Below are positions 1 to 5,372 of a stretch of 6,564 nt of DNA, piece by piece. The stretch lies in assembly GCA_028875175.1 (NCBI GenBank), contig JAPPFO010000102.1:1-6564 (forward strand), given 5' to 3'. The notes under the pieces were generated by a model. That model was not told the DNA's origin, did no database searches, and worked only from the letters and a program-made list of their open reading frames with translations. The translations under genes were made by a program, and so were the position numbers. Numbering within the stretch: the first letter of the stretch is position 1; every line of letters starts with the position of its first letter. Source of the DNA: Chloroflexota bacterium (GTDB taxonomy: Bacteria > Chloroflexota > UBA11872).

Positions 1-145
1 TAGTGACTACGTGCGGGATCGCGGGGGGGCGCGCGAGGGCATCCAGGTAGTGCTGCTTTAGCGCGGCATGGGGCCGATTCGGCACGCCTTCGGCCGAGCG
101 CTCTAGGAACGCATCACCACACGTGACGCCGACGATGGCCGGCAT
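1..145 (-). CDS. Peptidase C26 / class I amidotransferase-like hydrolase, N-terminal fragment
   Basis: This is the start of a gene that runs off the left edge; 48 complete codons are visible. Reading from the ATG at 145, the protein begins MPAIVGVTCGDAF, and residues 26-47 contain an HAALKQHYLDAL stretch followed by AIPHVV. This matches the layout of gamma-glutamyl-gamma-aminobutyrate hydrolases and related class I glutamine amidotransferase-fold proteins: a first beta strand ending in GxTC, then a helix 'hALxxxYxDAl' leading to a second strand 'GxPxxlP'. The catalytic Cys, His and Glu of the family lie further on, outside the window, so activity cannot be judged. The start is chosen because the first beta strand begins right after it; no strong Shine-Dalgarno precedes it. 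A C7 tract (plus-strand G7, 23-29) falls in the codons for Pro40-Pro41, and the frame stays sensible on both sides. It is divergent from the sugar isomerase, 62 bases away. Other members of the fold remain possible. Confidence 0.6.
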   Translation of the reverse strand, partial: MPAIVGVTCGDAFLERSAEGVPNRPHAALKQHYLDALARPPAIPHVVT

Positions 146-207
146 TTCAGGTCTTTCGAACGGCGACCCGCGTCGCAGCGCCGCCGTTTCGATGCCACAA
201 TGCGCTC
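146..207. promoter_or_regulatory. Short divergent spacer between hydrolase and isomerase genes
   Basis: These 62 bases separate two divergently read genes, so they should hold the promoters or leaders for both. I see no convincing -35/-10 pair, no clear inverted repeat and no good Shine-Dalgarno for either start. An out-of-frame ATG at 200 precedes the isomerase ATG at 208. The regulatory role is inferred from gene orientation alone. Confidence 0.3.
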
Positions 208-1035
208 ATGGGTTTTAGATTATCCGGATTCGGCGACGAGATCTCCGACGAACTGTCGGTTCAGTTGGGCGTCATGTCAGACCTCGGCGTCGACGCGCTG
301 GAGCCACGGCGCGTTCAACTGCCCGGCGGCATCACCAAGAACATCGTTGAAATGCCCGATTCCGACCTGCGAGTTATGCGCCGCATGCTGGACGACCACG
401 GGATGGCTTGCTCCCAGATCGGGTCGCCGGTAGGAAAGGCGCCCCTGGATTCCGATATGCAGGTTCAGATTCAGCAACTCGAGGGCGCGGTCCGCGCGGC
501 TCATGCCCTGGATGCGGACTTCATTCGAGTTTTTGGATTTCAGCCGGTGCAGGGGGATCCACTCCCAGCCGATCGCCCGAAGGCGCTGGGCAAGTTTCAG
601 CGCCTTGCCGAACACCTGGTCTCGCTAGATCCAAGCCTCGCGTTGAGTCTCGAAAACGAGCACGATCTGTACGATGACACTCCCGTCGCCTGCTCCGAGT
701 TTCTGGCGCTCGGGGGGGCACCTATCAGCATGTGCTTCGATCCGGGTAACTTCGTGCGAGCCGGCGTGTCCCCGTTTGACGAGGCATGGCCTGTGCTTGG
801 CGCGGCGACCCGGATGATTCACGTGAAGGACTACGACACCGGCATTGCAGACTGGGCGCCCGCGGGCGAGGGTGACGGTCAATTGGCCGAAGTGTTGCGT
901 GCGGCCGATCCTGAGGCCGTTGCATATCTCTCGATCGAGCCGCATCTCTCAGGCACGGAGGCAGGCCGGGGACGCGACCGCGCCGAACTGTGGAGTGAGG
1001 CACACGGCGCCCTCATGCGGATTCTCAGCTCCTAG
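208..1035 (+). CDS. Sugar phosphate isomerase/epimerase (AP endonuclease 2-like TIM barrel)
   Basis: This 275-residue protein has the length and motif order of the xylose isomerase-like TIM-barrel family (sugar phosphate isomerases/epimerases, IolE/IolI-like). Residues 6-12 give the first strand (SGFGDEIS); 71-77 carry the IGSPVGK signature; 147-151 hold LENEH; 177-182 FDPGNF; 204-208 IHVKD; and 243-247 IEPHL. The likely divalent-metal ligands are Glu149, Asp178, His205 and Glu244, each at the end of a barrel strand as the family requires, so the enzyme looks intact. It probably acts in the cytoplasm on a keto- or aldo-sugar or inositol derivative; the exact substrate cannot be read from sequence. 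The ATG at 208 puts the first barrel strand at the N-terminus and has no obvious Shine-Dalgarno. Its TAG stop shares a G with the GTG start of the next gene, indicating one transcript and probable translational coupling. Family assignment is firm; the reaction is not. Confidence 0.88.
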   Translation: MGFRLSGFGDEISDELSVQLGVMSDLGVDALEPRRVQLPGGITKNIVEMPDSDLRVMRRMLDDHGMACSQIGSPVGKAPLDSDMQVQIQQLEGAVRAAHALDADFIRVFGFQPVQGDPLPADRPKALGKFQRLAEHLVSLDPSLALSLENEHDLYDDTPVACSEFLALGGAPISMCFDPGNFVRAGVSPFDEAWPVLGAATRMIHVKDYDTGIADWAPAGEGDGQLAEVLRAADPEAVAYLSIEPHLSGTEAGRGRDRAELWSEAHGALMRILSS

Positions 1036-1484
1036 TGAGCCTGCCGCCTCACGTGGCTTGGGTTCGGGTTTCACCGCGACCGGGGCGCAACGAGGAAATG
1101 TCCAGTCTCAACCTGATTGAGGGGCTGGGGATCGAAGGCGATCGCCACGCTCGACCGGAGAAGCGAAATCAAGTCCTGGTAATGGACGTTGAGACGCTGG
1201 ACGAGTTCGGGCTGCGGGCCGGCGACATTCGCGAGAACATCGCGACCCGAGGTCTCGGTGTGGCCGACCTGGTCGAAGGCGACAGGCTCCGATTTGGTGT
1301 CGACGCCGAGGTGCTGATCTCGCATCCGTGCGCGCCGTGCTACAAGATGGACGCGCTTCGGCCGGGCCTGCAGAGTGAGATAAAGGGCCGCCGGGGCATG
1401 CTGGCCGTCGTTACGCGCGGCGGCGTTGTGCTGCCAGGCGACGTGATTGAAGTGACCAGGAAGCCGGCCGGGGACAGCAGTTGA
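1035..1484 (+). CDS. Stand-alone MOSC domain-containing protein
   Basis: The 149-residue product is a single MOSC (molybdenum cofactor sulfurase C-terminal) domain without the N-terminal beta-barrel found in longer members. Visible landmarks are GLGIEGDRHA at 30-39, REN at 66-68, HPCAPCYKMD at 97-106, the GRRGMLAVVTRGG block at 118-130 and a closing PGDVIEV at 134-140. MOSC domains are thought to carry or transfer sulfur, or bind a molybdenum centre, through a conserved cysteine; Cys99 and Cys102 form a CxxC, and I cannot say which one is that residue. The start is a GTG overlapping the upstream TAG by one base with no Shine-Dalgarno in front, so translation probably depends on ribosomes ending the isomerase gene. 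No other molybdenum-cofactor gene is visible here. The gene converges on the oxidoreductase with 5 bases between stops. The domain call is strong; partner enzyme and role are unknown. Confidence 0.88.
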   Translation: MSLPPHVAWVRVSPRPGRNEEMSSLNLIEGLGIEGDRHARPEKRNQVLVMDVETLDEFGLRAGDIRENIATRGLGVADLVEGDRLRFGVDAEVLISHPCAPCYKMDALRPGLQSEIKGRRGMLAVVTRGGVVLPGDVIEVTRKPAGDSS

Positions 1485-1502
1485 CCCGCCTAGTCCGGCT
1501 GG
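1464..1502. terminator. Bulged hairpin across the convergent gene ends
   Basis: Bases 1464-1469 pair with 1497-1502 (one G-U), then after a two-base bulge 1472-1475 (GGAC) pair with 1493-1496 (GTCC), leaving a 17-base loop that contains both stop codons. This lies exactly where the MOSC and oxidoreductase genes meet, so it may slow or end transcription from either side. No U-tract follows in either direction, so it is not a canonical intrinsic terminator. The pairing is visible; the function is inferred. Confidence 0.3.
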
Positions 1503-2599
1503 ATTGAGACCTCACGCCCACTTTCGGCCGACTCGTACGCCGCCTCGACCCAGCGGTGGGTACGGAGCGCCTCGTTCCAGTCGGGTGAGTAGCCGGCGCC
1601 GGTGGCCACGCTGCGCACAAAACTACGCAACTGAACCTCAAACGGGTCGACCGCGGTGGTCGGGACAGGATCCCAGCCGTCCAGCGGGTCGCCCTGGTCC
1701 GCCGCTGGATCGTAGGAGAACAGCGGACCGTCGCCGTGCTGCACCCAGCAGCGGTTGGCCGTTACGAGCAGACCGCCACGGCTGCAGTCGATCTCGATGG
1801 TCGGCACGTCTTCATGGCGGCGGCGAACCCAACTCGAAAAGACCTGGCCTATCGCACCATTCTCGAACCGCAGGTTGACGGCGCAGGAGTCTTCTACGTC
1901 GCTGTGGAACGGCCCTGATTCCGGGTCCTCGCGATGGGTGATGCCCTCGAAGGTCAGGCAGTGCGTGCTGGTTATGGGGCCAACCAGCCAGCCAAGCAGG
2001 TCGTAGAAGTGGGCCATCATGTCGTGCACCACGCCGCCAGCCGACTCCTCACGCTTGAAGAACCAGGGCGGACGATTACTGACCAGCGGGGGAACGTAGT
2101 AGCCGAACACCACCCGCGCATGAAACACGTCGCCAATACCGCCCGACTCCAGAATTGCCTTGGCTGCCTGCGGTCCGCCCTGGAACCGCATGTTCTGGAT
2201 GATGCCGTGGCGCACGCCAGCGGCCGCGGCGGCCGCAAGAAGCTCTTCGGACTCGTCCAGCGTGGCGCCGAGCGGCTTGTCGGTGAACACATGCTTGCCC
2301 TCGCCAATGGCCTGCATCAGCGGGTCAAAGTGCAGCCGATTCACTAAGCAGTTGTCCACCACGTCCACGTCAAACCGGGCTATCGAGCCTTCCAGATGAT
2401 CGCTCGAAAAGTCCGCGTTGTAGGCGTGAAAGATCTCGCGCAGTCGCTGGGGCGTACGGCCGTAGACGCCAAGGCGTACCGGAACTGGATCTCCGTCAAC
2501 GACTTCAGGCTGGGAGCGGATCTTTGCCAGAGCGGCCGCGTGCCGGTGAGCCATGCGGCCGGTTCCGAGGACGAGGAAGGTTACGGGATTGGATGGCAC
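1490..2599 (-). CDS. Gfo/Idh/MocA family NAD(P)-dependent oxidoreductase
   Basis: Read from the GTG at 2599 this is a 369-residue protein of usual length for the glucose-fructose oxidoreductase / inositol dehydrogenase family. The Rossmann nucleotide-binding motif GTGRMAHRH sits at residues 12-20; the domain junction carries GKHVFTDKPLG at 101-111, where the family's usual EKP is DKP; Lys108 is kept. QNMRF (135-139) corresponds to the common 'N-R' segment, and GGVVHDMMAHFYDLL (188-202) supplies the expected Asp193 and His197 of the catalytic region. The C-terminal alpha/beta domain appears complete. It would oxidise or reduce a sugar, inositol or related alcohol in the cytoplasm. An ATG at 2746 would add 49 residues rich in Arg, Ser and Pro ahead of the Rossmann strand, which I judge non-coding. 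The GTG has no strong Shine-Dalgarno, so the exact start is moderately certain. It is divergent from the transporter and convergent with the MOSC gene; the substrate is unknown. Confidence 0.9.
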   Translation of the reverse strand: MPSNPVTFLVLGTGRMAHRHAAALAKIRSQPEVVDGDPVPVRLGVYGRTPQRLREIFHAYNADFSSDHLEGSIARFDVDVVDNCLVNRLHFDPLMQAIGEGKHVFTDKPLGATLDESEELLAAAAAAGVRHGIIQNMRFQGGPQAAKAILESGGIGDVFHARVVFGYYVPPLVSNRPPWFFKREESAGGVVHDMMAHFYDLLGWLVGPITSTHCLTFEGITHREDPESGPFHSDVEDSCAVNLRFENGAIGQVFSSWVRRRHEDVPTIEIDCSRGGLLVTANRCWVQHGDGPLFSYDPAADQGDPLDGWDPVPTTAVDPFEVQLRSFVRSVATGAGYSPDWNEALRTHRWVEAAYESAESGREVSIQPD

Positions 2600-2821
2600 A
2601 GGCGGTCTCTGGAGCGACAGTGAGCGAAGTCTATCTGAGGCCGGCCATGATCGTGCGCTGCGGCTGAGCGGGCGGCGGGGCTTCGAGGCGCCGTCTGGTT
2701 GGCCTAAAGGAAGTCGCTCCGCTAGCCTTTCCTGTCGGCCGCGCAAAGGACTGCGAATGGTCTCGCCAGGAGGCAGAAGCGGCCTGACAGCGCAACGAGA
2801 CGCACCGCGGGCTGCGATGCC
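2600..2821. promoter_or_regulatory. Divergent intergenic region between oxidoreductase and MFS genes
   Basis: This 222-base spacer should drive both divergent genes. I could not find a clear sigma-70 type promoter on either strand. Only weak structure is visible: short inverted arms AAAGG/CCTTT at 2706-2710 and 2726-2730, and a repeated AAAGGA at 2706 and 2746. A GGAGG at 2769-2773 lies about 48 bases before the transporter ATG, too far to be its ribosome binding site and with no suitable start after it. The regulatory role is inferred from orientation. Confidence 0.4.
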
Positions 2822-4114
2822 ATGAGCGTGGATGTGCAGGTCGCTGAATCGCGACCCTCAGGCTGGTTCTTCACGCGCATCAGCCTGTTTTGGGTCGGCC
2901 TCTCGTTCATGTGGGGCGCCGTGAACATCCAGGTCCTTCCATCGGTTGTGCCGGACATGGTGGGAACTCGTCTCCAGGGCACGGCCATTGGCGCGATTGT
3001 CTTCGTGGGTCTCGCCATCGCAATCGTGGTGCAGCCGCTTGCCGGCGCAGTCAGTGATCGCGCCCAGTTTCGAGTGGGACGTCGCCGCCCCTTCATGCTC
3101 GCGGGCGTGCTTCTCGTCCTTCCGTTCCTGGTGGTCATTGGACTCACGCCCTACTACTGGCTGCTGTTCCTCTCGGTGGTCGGCGTACAGGTCGGCGGGA
3201 ACATTGCTCATGGTCCGTACCAGGGCGTGATTCCGGACCAGGTTCCGTCGCACGCCCGGGGACGAGCCTCGGGGTTCTTTGGCATCGCCAATCTCATCGG
3301 CACGATTCTCGGCGCTGCCGTGGCCGGGCAGTTCATAGCCGAGGGTCAATTGTTTCTGGCCCTGCTGACGATCGCCATCGTCCTGGTGGCCATGTCCGCG
3401 ATGACGTGGGTCTTCGTCCGGGAAGCGCCGCCGCCGCCACCTGAATCGTTCGGACCCATCTGGAACGAAGTGCGGCGCCGCATTCGCGAGCTGCGGGGCA
3501 AGCAGGCGTTTGTGTGGCTGATGGGCTCGCGACTTCTTTTCTTTATGGGCTTGCAGTCGATGGATAACTTCCTACAGCTCTTTTTCCGCCAGGGTCTCGG
3601 CGACGATAGCCCTGAAGGCAAGACCACCATCGTTCTGGGCACGGTGTTAGTCCTGGCGATCCTGACGAGCATTCCGGCCGGCTGGGCGTCTGACCGATTC
3701 GGCCGATTGCGGCTGGTGGCCGCAGGGTCGTGCCTAGGGCTGGGCTCGGCCGTGCTGCTGGTATTCGCGCAAGACTTCGTCCAGGTCGTTGCCTTTGCCA
3801 CGCTCCTGGGCGTGGGTCTTGGACTGTTCACGGCCGCGGACTGGGCCGCGGCGATCGACCTGGTTCCCGATGCGCGCGCGGCAGGGCTATACATGGGCTT
3901 GACGAACGTGGCTACGGCAGGCGGGGACGCCCTGGCAACGCTCTCGGCGGGAATCGCGCTGGACGTCGTGAACCAGCTTGCGCCGGGCTATGGATTTCGC
4001 GCGGTGTTCGCCCTGATGGGGCTCTACTTTCTTCTGAGCGTGGTCGTGCTGGGCAAGGTGCGCGCGCATGTGCATGCGGCGCCGCATTCTCGGGTGCTAG
4101 CTCCAGGGGCATGA
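2822..4114 (+). CDS. MFS transporter, GPH/SLC45-like sugar carrier
   Basis: The 430-residue protein is strongly hydrophobic with about 12 predicted membrane helices, six on each side of a hydrophilic loop at roughly 199-230. The loop between helices 2 and 3 contains SDRAQFRVGRRRPFML (78-93), an MFS motif-A variant whose GRRRP ending is typical of glycoside-pentoside-hexuronide and SLC45-type carriers; the second half repeats a shorter form, GWASDRFGRLRL, at 287-298. The GRASGFFG segment at 147-154 fits the start of helix 5. It would sit in the inner membrane as a secondary carrier, plausibly cation-coupled. A sugar or glycoside substrate is suggested by the family resemblance and by the neighbouring sugar-type enzymes, but is not proved. 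The central loop holds five consecutive prolines (203-207). The ATG at 2822 is the first in frame and has only a poor Shine-Dalgarno; the divergent oxidoreductase may share its regulation. Confidence 0.87.
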   Translation: MSVDVQVAESRPSGWFFTRISLFWVGLSFMWGAVNIQVLPSVVPDMVGTRLQGTAIGAIVFVGLAIAIVVQPLAGAVSDRAQFRVGRRRPFMLAGVLLVLPFLVVIGLTPYYWLLFLSVVGVQVGGNIAHGPYQGVIPDQVPSHARGRASGFFGIANLIGTILGAAVAGQFIAEGQLFLALLTIAIVLVAMSAMTWVFVREAPPPPPESFGPIWNEVRRRIRELRGKQAFVWLMGSRLLFFMGLQSMDNFLQLFFRQGLGDDSPEGKTTIVLGTVLVLAILTSIPAGWASDRFGRLRLVAAGSCLGLGSAVLLVFAQDFVQVVAFATLLGVGLGLFTAADWAAAIDLVPDARAAGLYMGLTNVATAGGDALATLSAGIALDVVNQLAPGYGFRAVFALMGLYFLLSVVVLGKVRAHVHAAPHSRVLAPGA

Positions 4115-4125
4115 GCCCTTAGCAC
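4094..4125 (+). terminator. Bulged stem-loop at the end of the MFS gene
   Basis: GTGCT (4094-4098) pairs with AGCAC (4121-4125), and AGGGGC (4105-4110) pairs with GCCCTT (4115-4120, one G-U). A six-base bulge lies on the 5' side and the four-base loop ATGA contains the transporter's TGA stop. There is no following U-tract, so this may be a weak terminator or a 3'-end stabiliser. Structure is visible, function inferred. Confidence 0.3.
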
Positions 4126-4319
4126 GCGGCAGGCCCTGACGGGATAGCATCCGCAGGGGGCGAAGAACCAGCAGTCCGTAATCCCGGTGTCGCAGTCGGC
4201 GCTTGCCGGTATGCGCGAACTCGCGATGTTAGGCATAATCGGCGGCGCGGCCCCGTCTGGCTTCAGGGCAGGGCCAATACGTCCGAGCCAGCACAGCCCA
4301 TTCGCCTACGGGCCCAACT

Positions 4320-4324
4320 GGAGG
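4320..4324 (+). promoter_or_regulatory. Shine-Dalgarno of the 36-residue membrane protein
   Basis: GGAGG lies nine bases before the ATG at 4334, the best ribosome binding site in the window. It decides the start: the open frame runs back to an ATG at 4187, but that codon lacks a comparable site and the extra 49 residues look non-coding. Confidence 0.65.
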
Positions 4325-4333
4325 CAGTCCGGA

Positions 4334-4444
4334 ATGCAGACCGTTGTTTTTTATCTCGTAATCGGGGTCTCGTTCGGAGGTCTCATCATCGGACTCCTCT
4401 ACTGGATCTACAGCCTGATTCGCGGCTCGGCCGAGGACGAATAG
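4334..4444 (+). CDS. Small single-helix membrane protein, unknown function
   Basis: This is a 36-residue protein I do not recognise. After a short neutral N-terminus (MQT), residues 4-29 form one continuous hydrophobic helix, ended by Arg30 and an acidic tail SAEDE. The helix carries two adjacent GxxxG motifs (Gly11-Gly15 and Gly16-Gly20), a pattern associated with close helix packing in membranes, and an aromatic YWIY cluster near its C-terminal end. With Arg30 flanking the helix, the positive-inside rule suggests the tail is cytoplasmic. A GGAGG nine bases upstream supports the start. It follows the transporter on the same strand after a 219-base gap, so it may have its own promoter, and it converges on hisF. 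By size and shape it could be an accessory subunit of a membrane complex, including the transporter, but nothing in the sequence names a partner. A chance open frame cannot be excluded, though the ribosome site and clean helix argue against it. Confidence 0.6.
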   Translation: MQTVVFYLVIGVSFGGLIIGLLYWIYSLIRGSAEDE

Positions 4445-4468
4445 CGCAAACGGCGGCGTCTGGCGTCG

Positions 4469-4486
4469 GGGCCGTGCTTTCGGCCC
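4469..4486 (+). terminator. Perfect 6-bp GC hairpin in the convergent gap before hisF
   Basis: GGGCCG (4469-4474) and CGGCCC (4481-4486) form a perfect stem around a TGCTTT loop, 24 bases after the stop of the small membrane protein. It sits in the 145-base gap where that gene and hisF converge, so it could terminate either. No U-run follows on either strand, leaving it a weak candidate. I see nothing else in this gap. Confidence 0.35.
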
Positions 4487-4589
4487 GGTCCTGACGGCTC
4501 GTCTATCGCCGCAAGGGACGTCCGCGTTAGCCCGGGTCGATCAAGTCAGAATGGCCATCCGTGCTCGACGTCGCCTGATGTCCGGTGAT

Positions 4590-5369
4590 CTATCCGTACG
4601 GGTCTAACCGCATGGGGATGCCGGCAGCCGCCATGAATTCCTTCGCTTCCTGCACGCTATAGACTCCGAAGTGAAAGATCGAGGCCGCCAGCACGGCGTG
4701 CGCGTTCCCCAACGTGATCGCGTCCCGCAAATGGTCGAGGGATCCGGCTCCGCCTGAGGCGATCACCGGAATCGACACGGCATTGGTGACGGCGCGCAGG
4801 AATTCGACGTCATAGCCCTCGCGGGTGCCGTCCGCGTCGATGCTGTTGAGCACGATCTCGCCGGCGCCGAGCTCCTGTCCGCGCTGCGCGGTTTCGACGG
4901 CGTCGAGATTGGTACGCACGCGCCCGCCGTTGAGGTAGATCGTCCATTTCGGCGGATTGCTGCCCGGGTCGCGCAGGGCGTCAATTGAGAGCACGACGCA
5001 TTGCGAGCCGAAGCGATCGGCGCAGGCCCGAATCAGGTCGGGGTCCTGATGAGCGGCGCTGTTGACGGAGACTTTCTCGGCGCCGCTGCGCAGCATCAGG
5101 TACATGTCGTCAATCGTTCGGACGCCGCCGCCGACCGAGAGCGGAATAAAGACCTGTGAGGCCACACGCTCGACGAGGTCCACCATGATGTTGCGGCCCT
5201 CGGCCGACGCGGTGATGTCGTAGAAGACAAGCTCGTCCGCGCCTTCGCGGTCATATCGCGCGGCAAGTTCGACTGGATCGCCGGCGTCGATGTCGGCCGA
5301 GAAACGTACGCCGCGCACGTTGCGCCCGTTCTTCACGTCCAAACACGGGATCACGCGACGCGTGAGCAT
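4590..5369 (-). CDS. hisF: Imidazole glycerol phosphate synthase cyclase subunit HisF
   Basis: HisF uses ammonia delivered by HisH to convert PRFAR into imidazole glycerol phosphate and AICAR, linking histidine and purine synthesis in the cytoplasm. The 259-residue protein is full length for the family. It shows CLDVKNGR at 9-16 with catalytic Asp11, SVGGGVRT at 78-85, LSID at 127-130 with catalytic Asp130, NSIDADGTREGYD at 175-187, and the phosphate-binding ASGGAG at 204-209 and AASIFH at 228-233. Residues aligning with the known ammonia gate are all present (Arg5, Glu46, Lys99, Glu171). One oddity is position 19: the usual Lys in 'VVKG' is Arg here (NVRG). The overall style (NSIDADG, DITASAEGR, ASIFH) resembles a HisF subgroup I associate with some deltaproteobacteria and other deep lineages. 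It starts with ATG, three bases after the hisA stop, behind a GGAG at 5377-5380, and ends the hisHAF cluster. Confidence 0.97.
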   Translation of the reverse strand: MLTRRVIPCLDVKNGRNVRGVRFSADIDAGDPVELAARYDREGADELVFYDITASAEGRNIMVDLVERVASQVFIPLSVGGGVRTIDDMYLMLRSGAEKVSVNSAAHQDPDLIRACADRFGSQCVVLSIDALRDPGSNPPKWTIYLNGGRVRTNLDAVETAQRGQELGAGEIVLNSIDADGTREGYDVEFLRAVTNAVSIPVIASGGAGSLDHLRDAITLGNAHAVLAASIFHFGVYSVQEAKEFMAAAGIPMRLDPYG

Positions 5370-5372
5370 CGG

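Noticed and set aside
200..433. A 77-codon plus-strand frame starting at an ATG eight bases before the isomerase start
   Set aside because: It is out of frame with the well-conserved isomerase, has a Cys/Arg/Ser-rich composition typical of shadow frames in GC-rich DNA, and no ribosome site.
1934..2347. A 137-codon frame antisense to the oxidoreductase
   Set aside because: It lies wholly within a well-supported family gene on the other strand and shows no recognisable fold or ribosome site.
2706..2730. Inverted arms AAAGG/CCTTT in the divergent spacer as a repressor operator
   Set aside because: The arms are only five bases with a 15-base gap, a level expected by chance in this length of sequence.
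3346..3894. A 182-codon frame antisense to the transporter
   Set aside because: It is low-complexity, rich in Arg, Ser, Thr and Pro, and mirrors hydrophobic helices on the coding strand; it is a GC-driven shadow.
4234..4239. CATAAT, a possible -10 box for the small membrane protein
   Set aside because: It matches five of six consensus bases, but no -35 lies 16-18 bases upstream; the nearest TTGCCG is 25 bases away.
4115..4319. Possible structured RNA or riboswitch leader between the transporter and the small protein
   Set aside because: Only short GC-rich arms are present (such as CGGC/GCCG around 4198-4208); I could not build a tRNA or any riboswitch core I know.
4187..4333. N-terminal extension of the small membrane protein from the ATG at 4187
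   Set aside because: The 49 extra residues have no domain character and no comparable ribosome site, whereas GGAGG sits ideally before the internal ATG at 4334.
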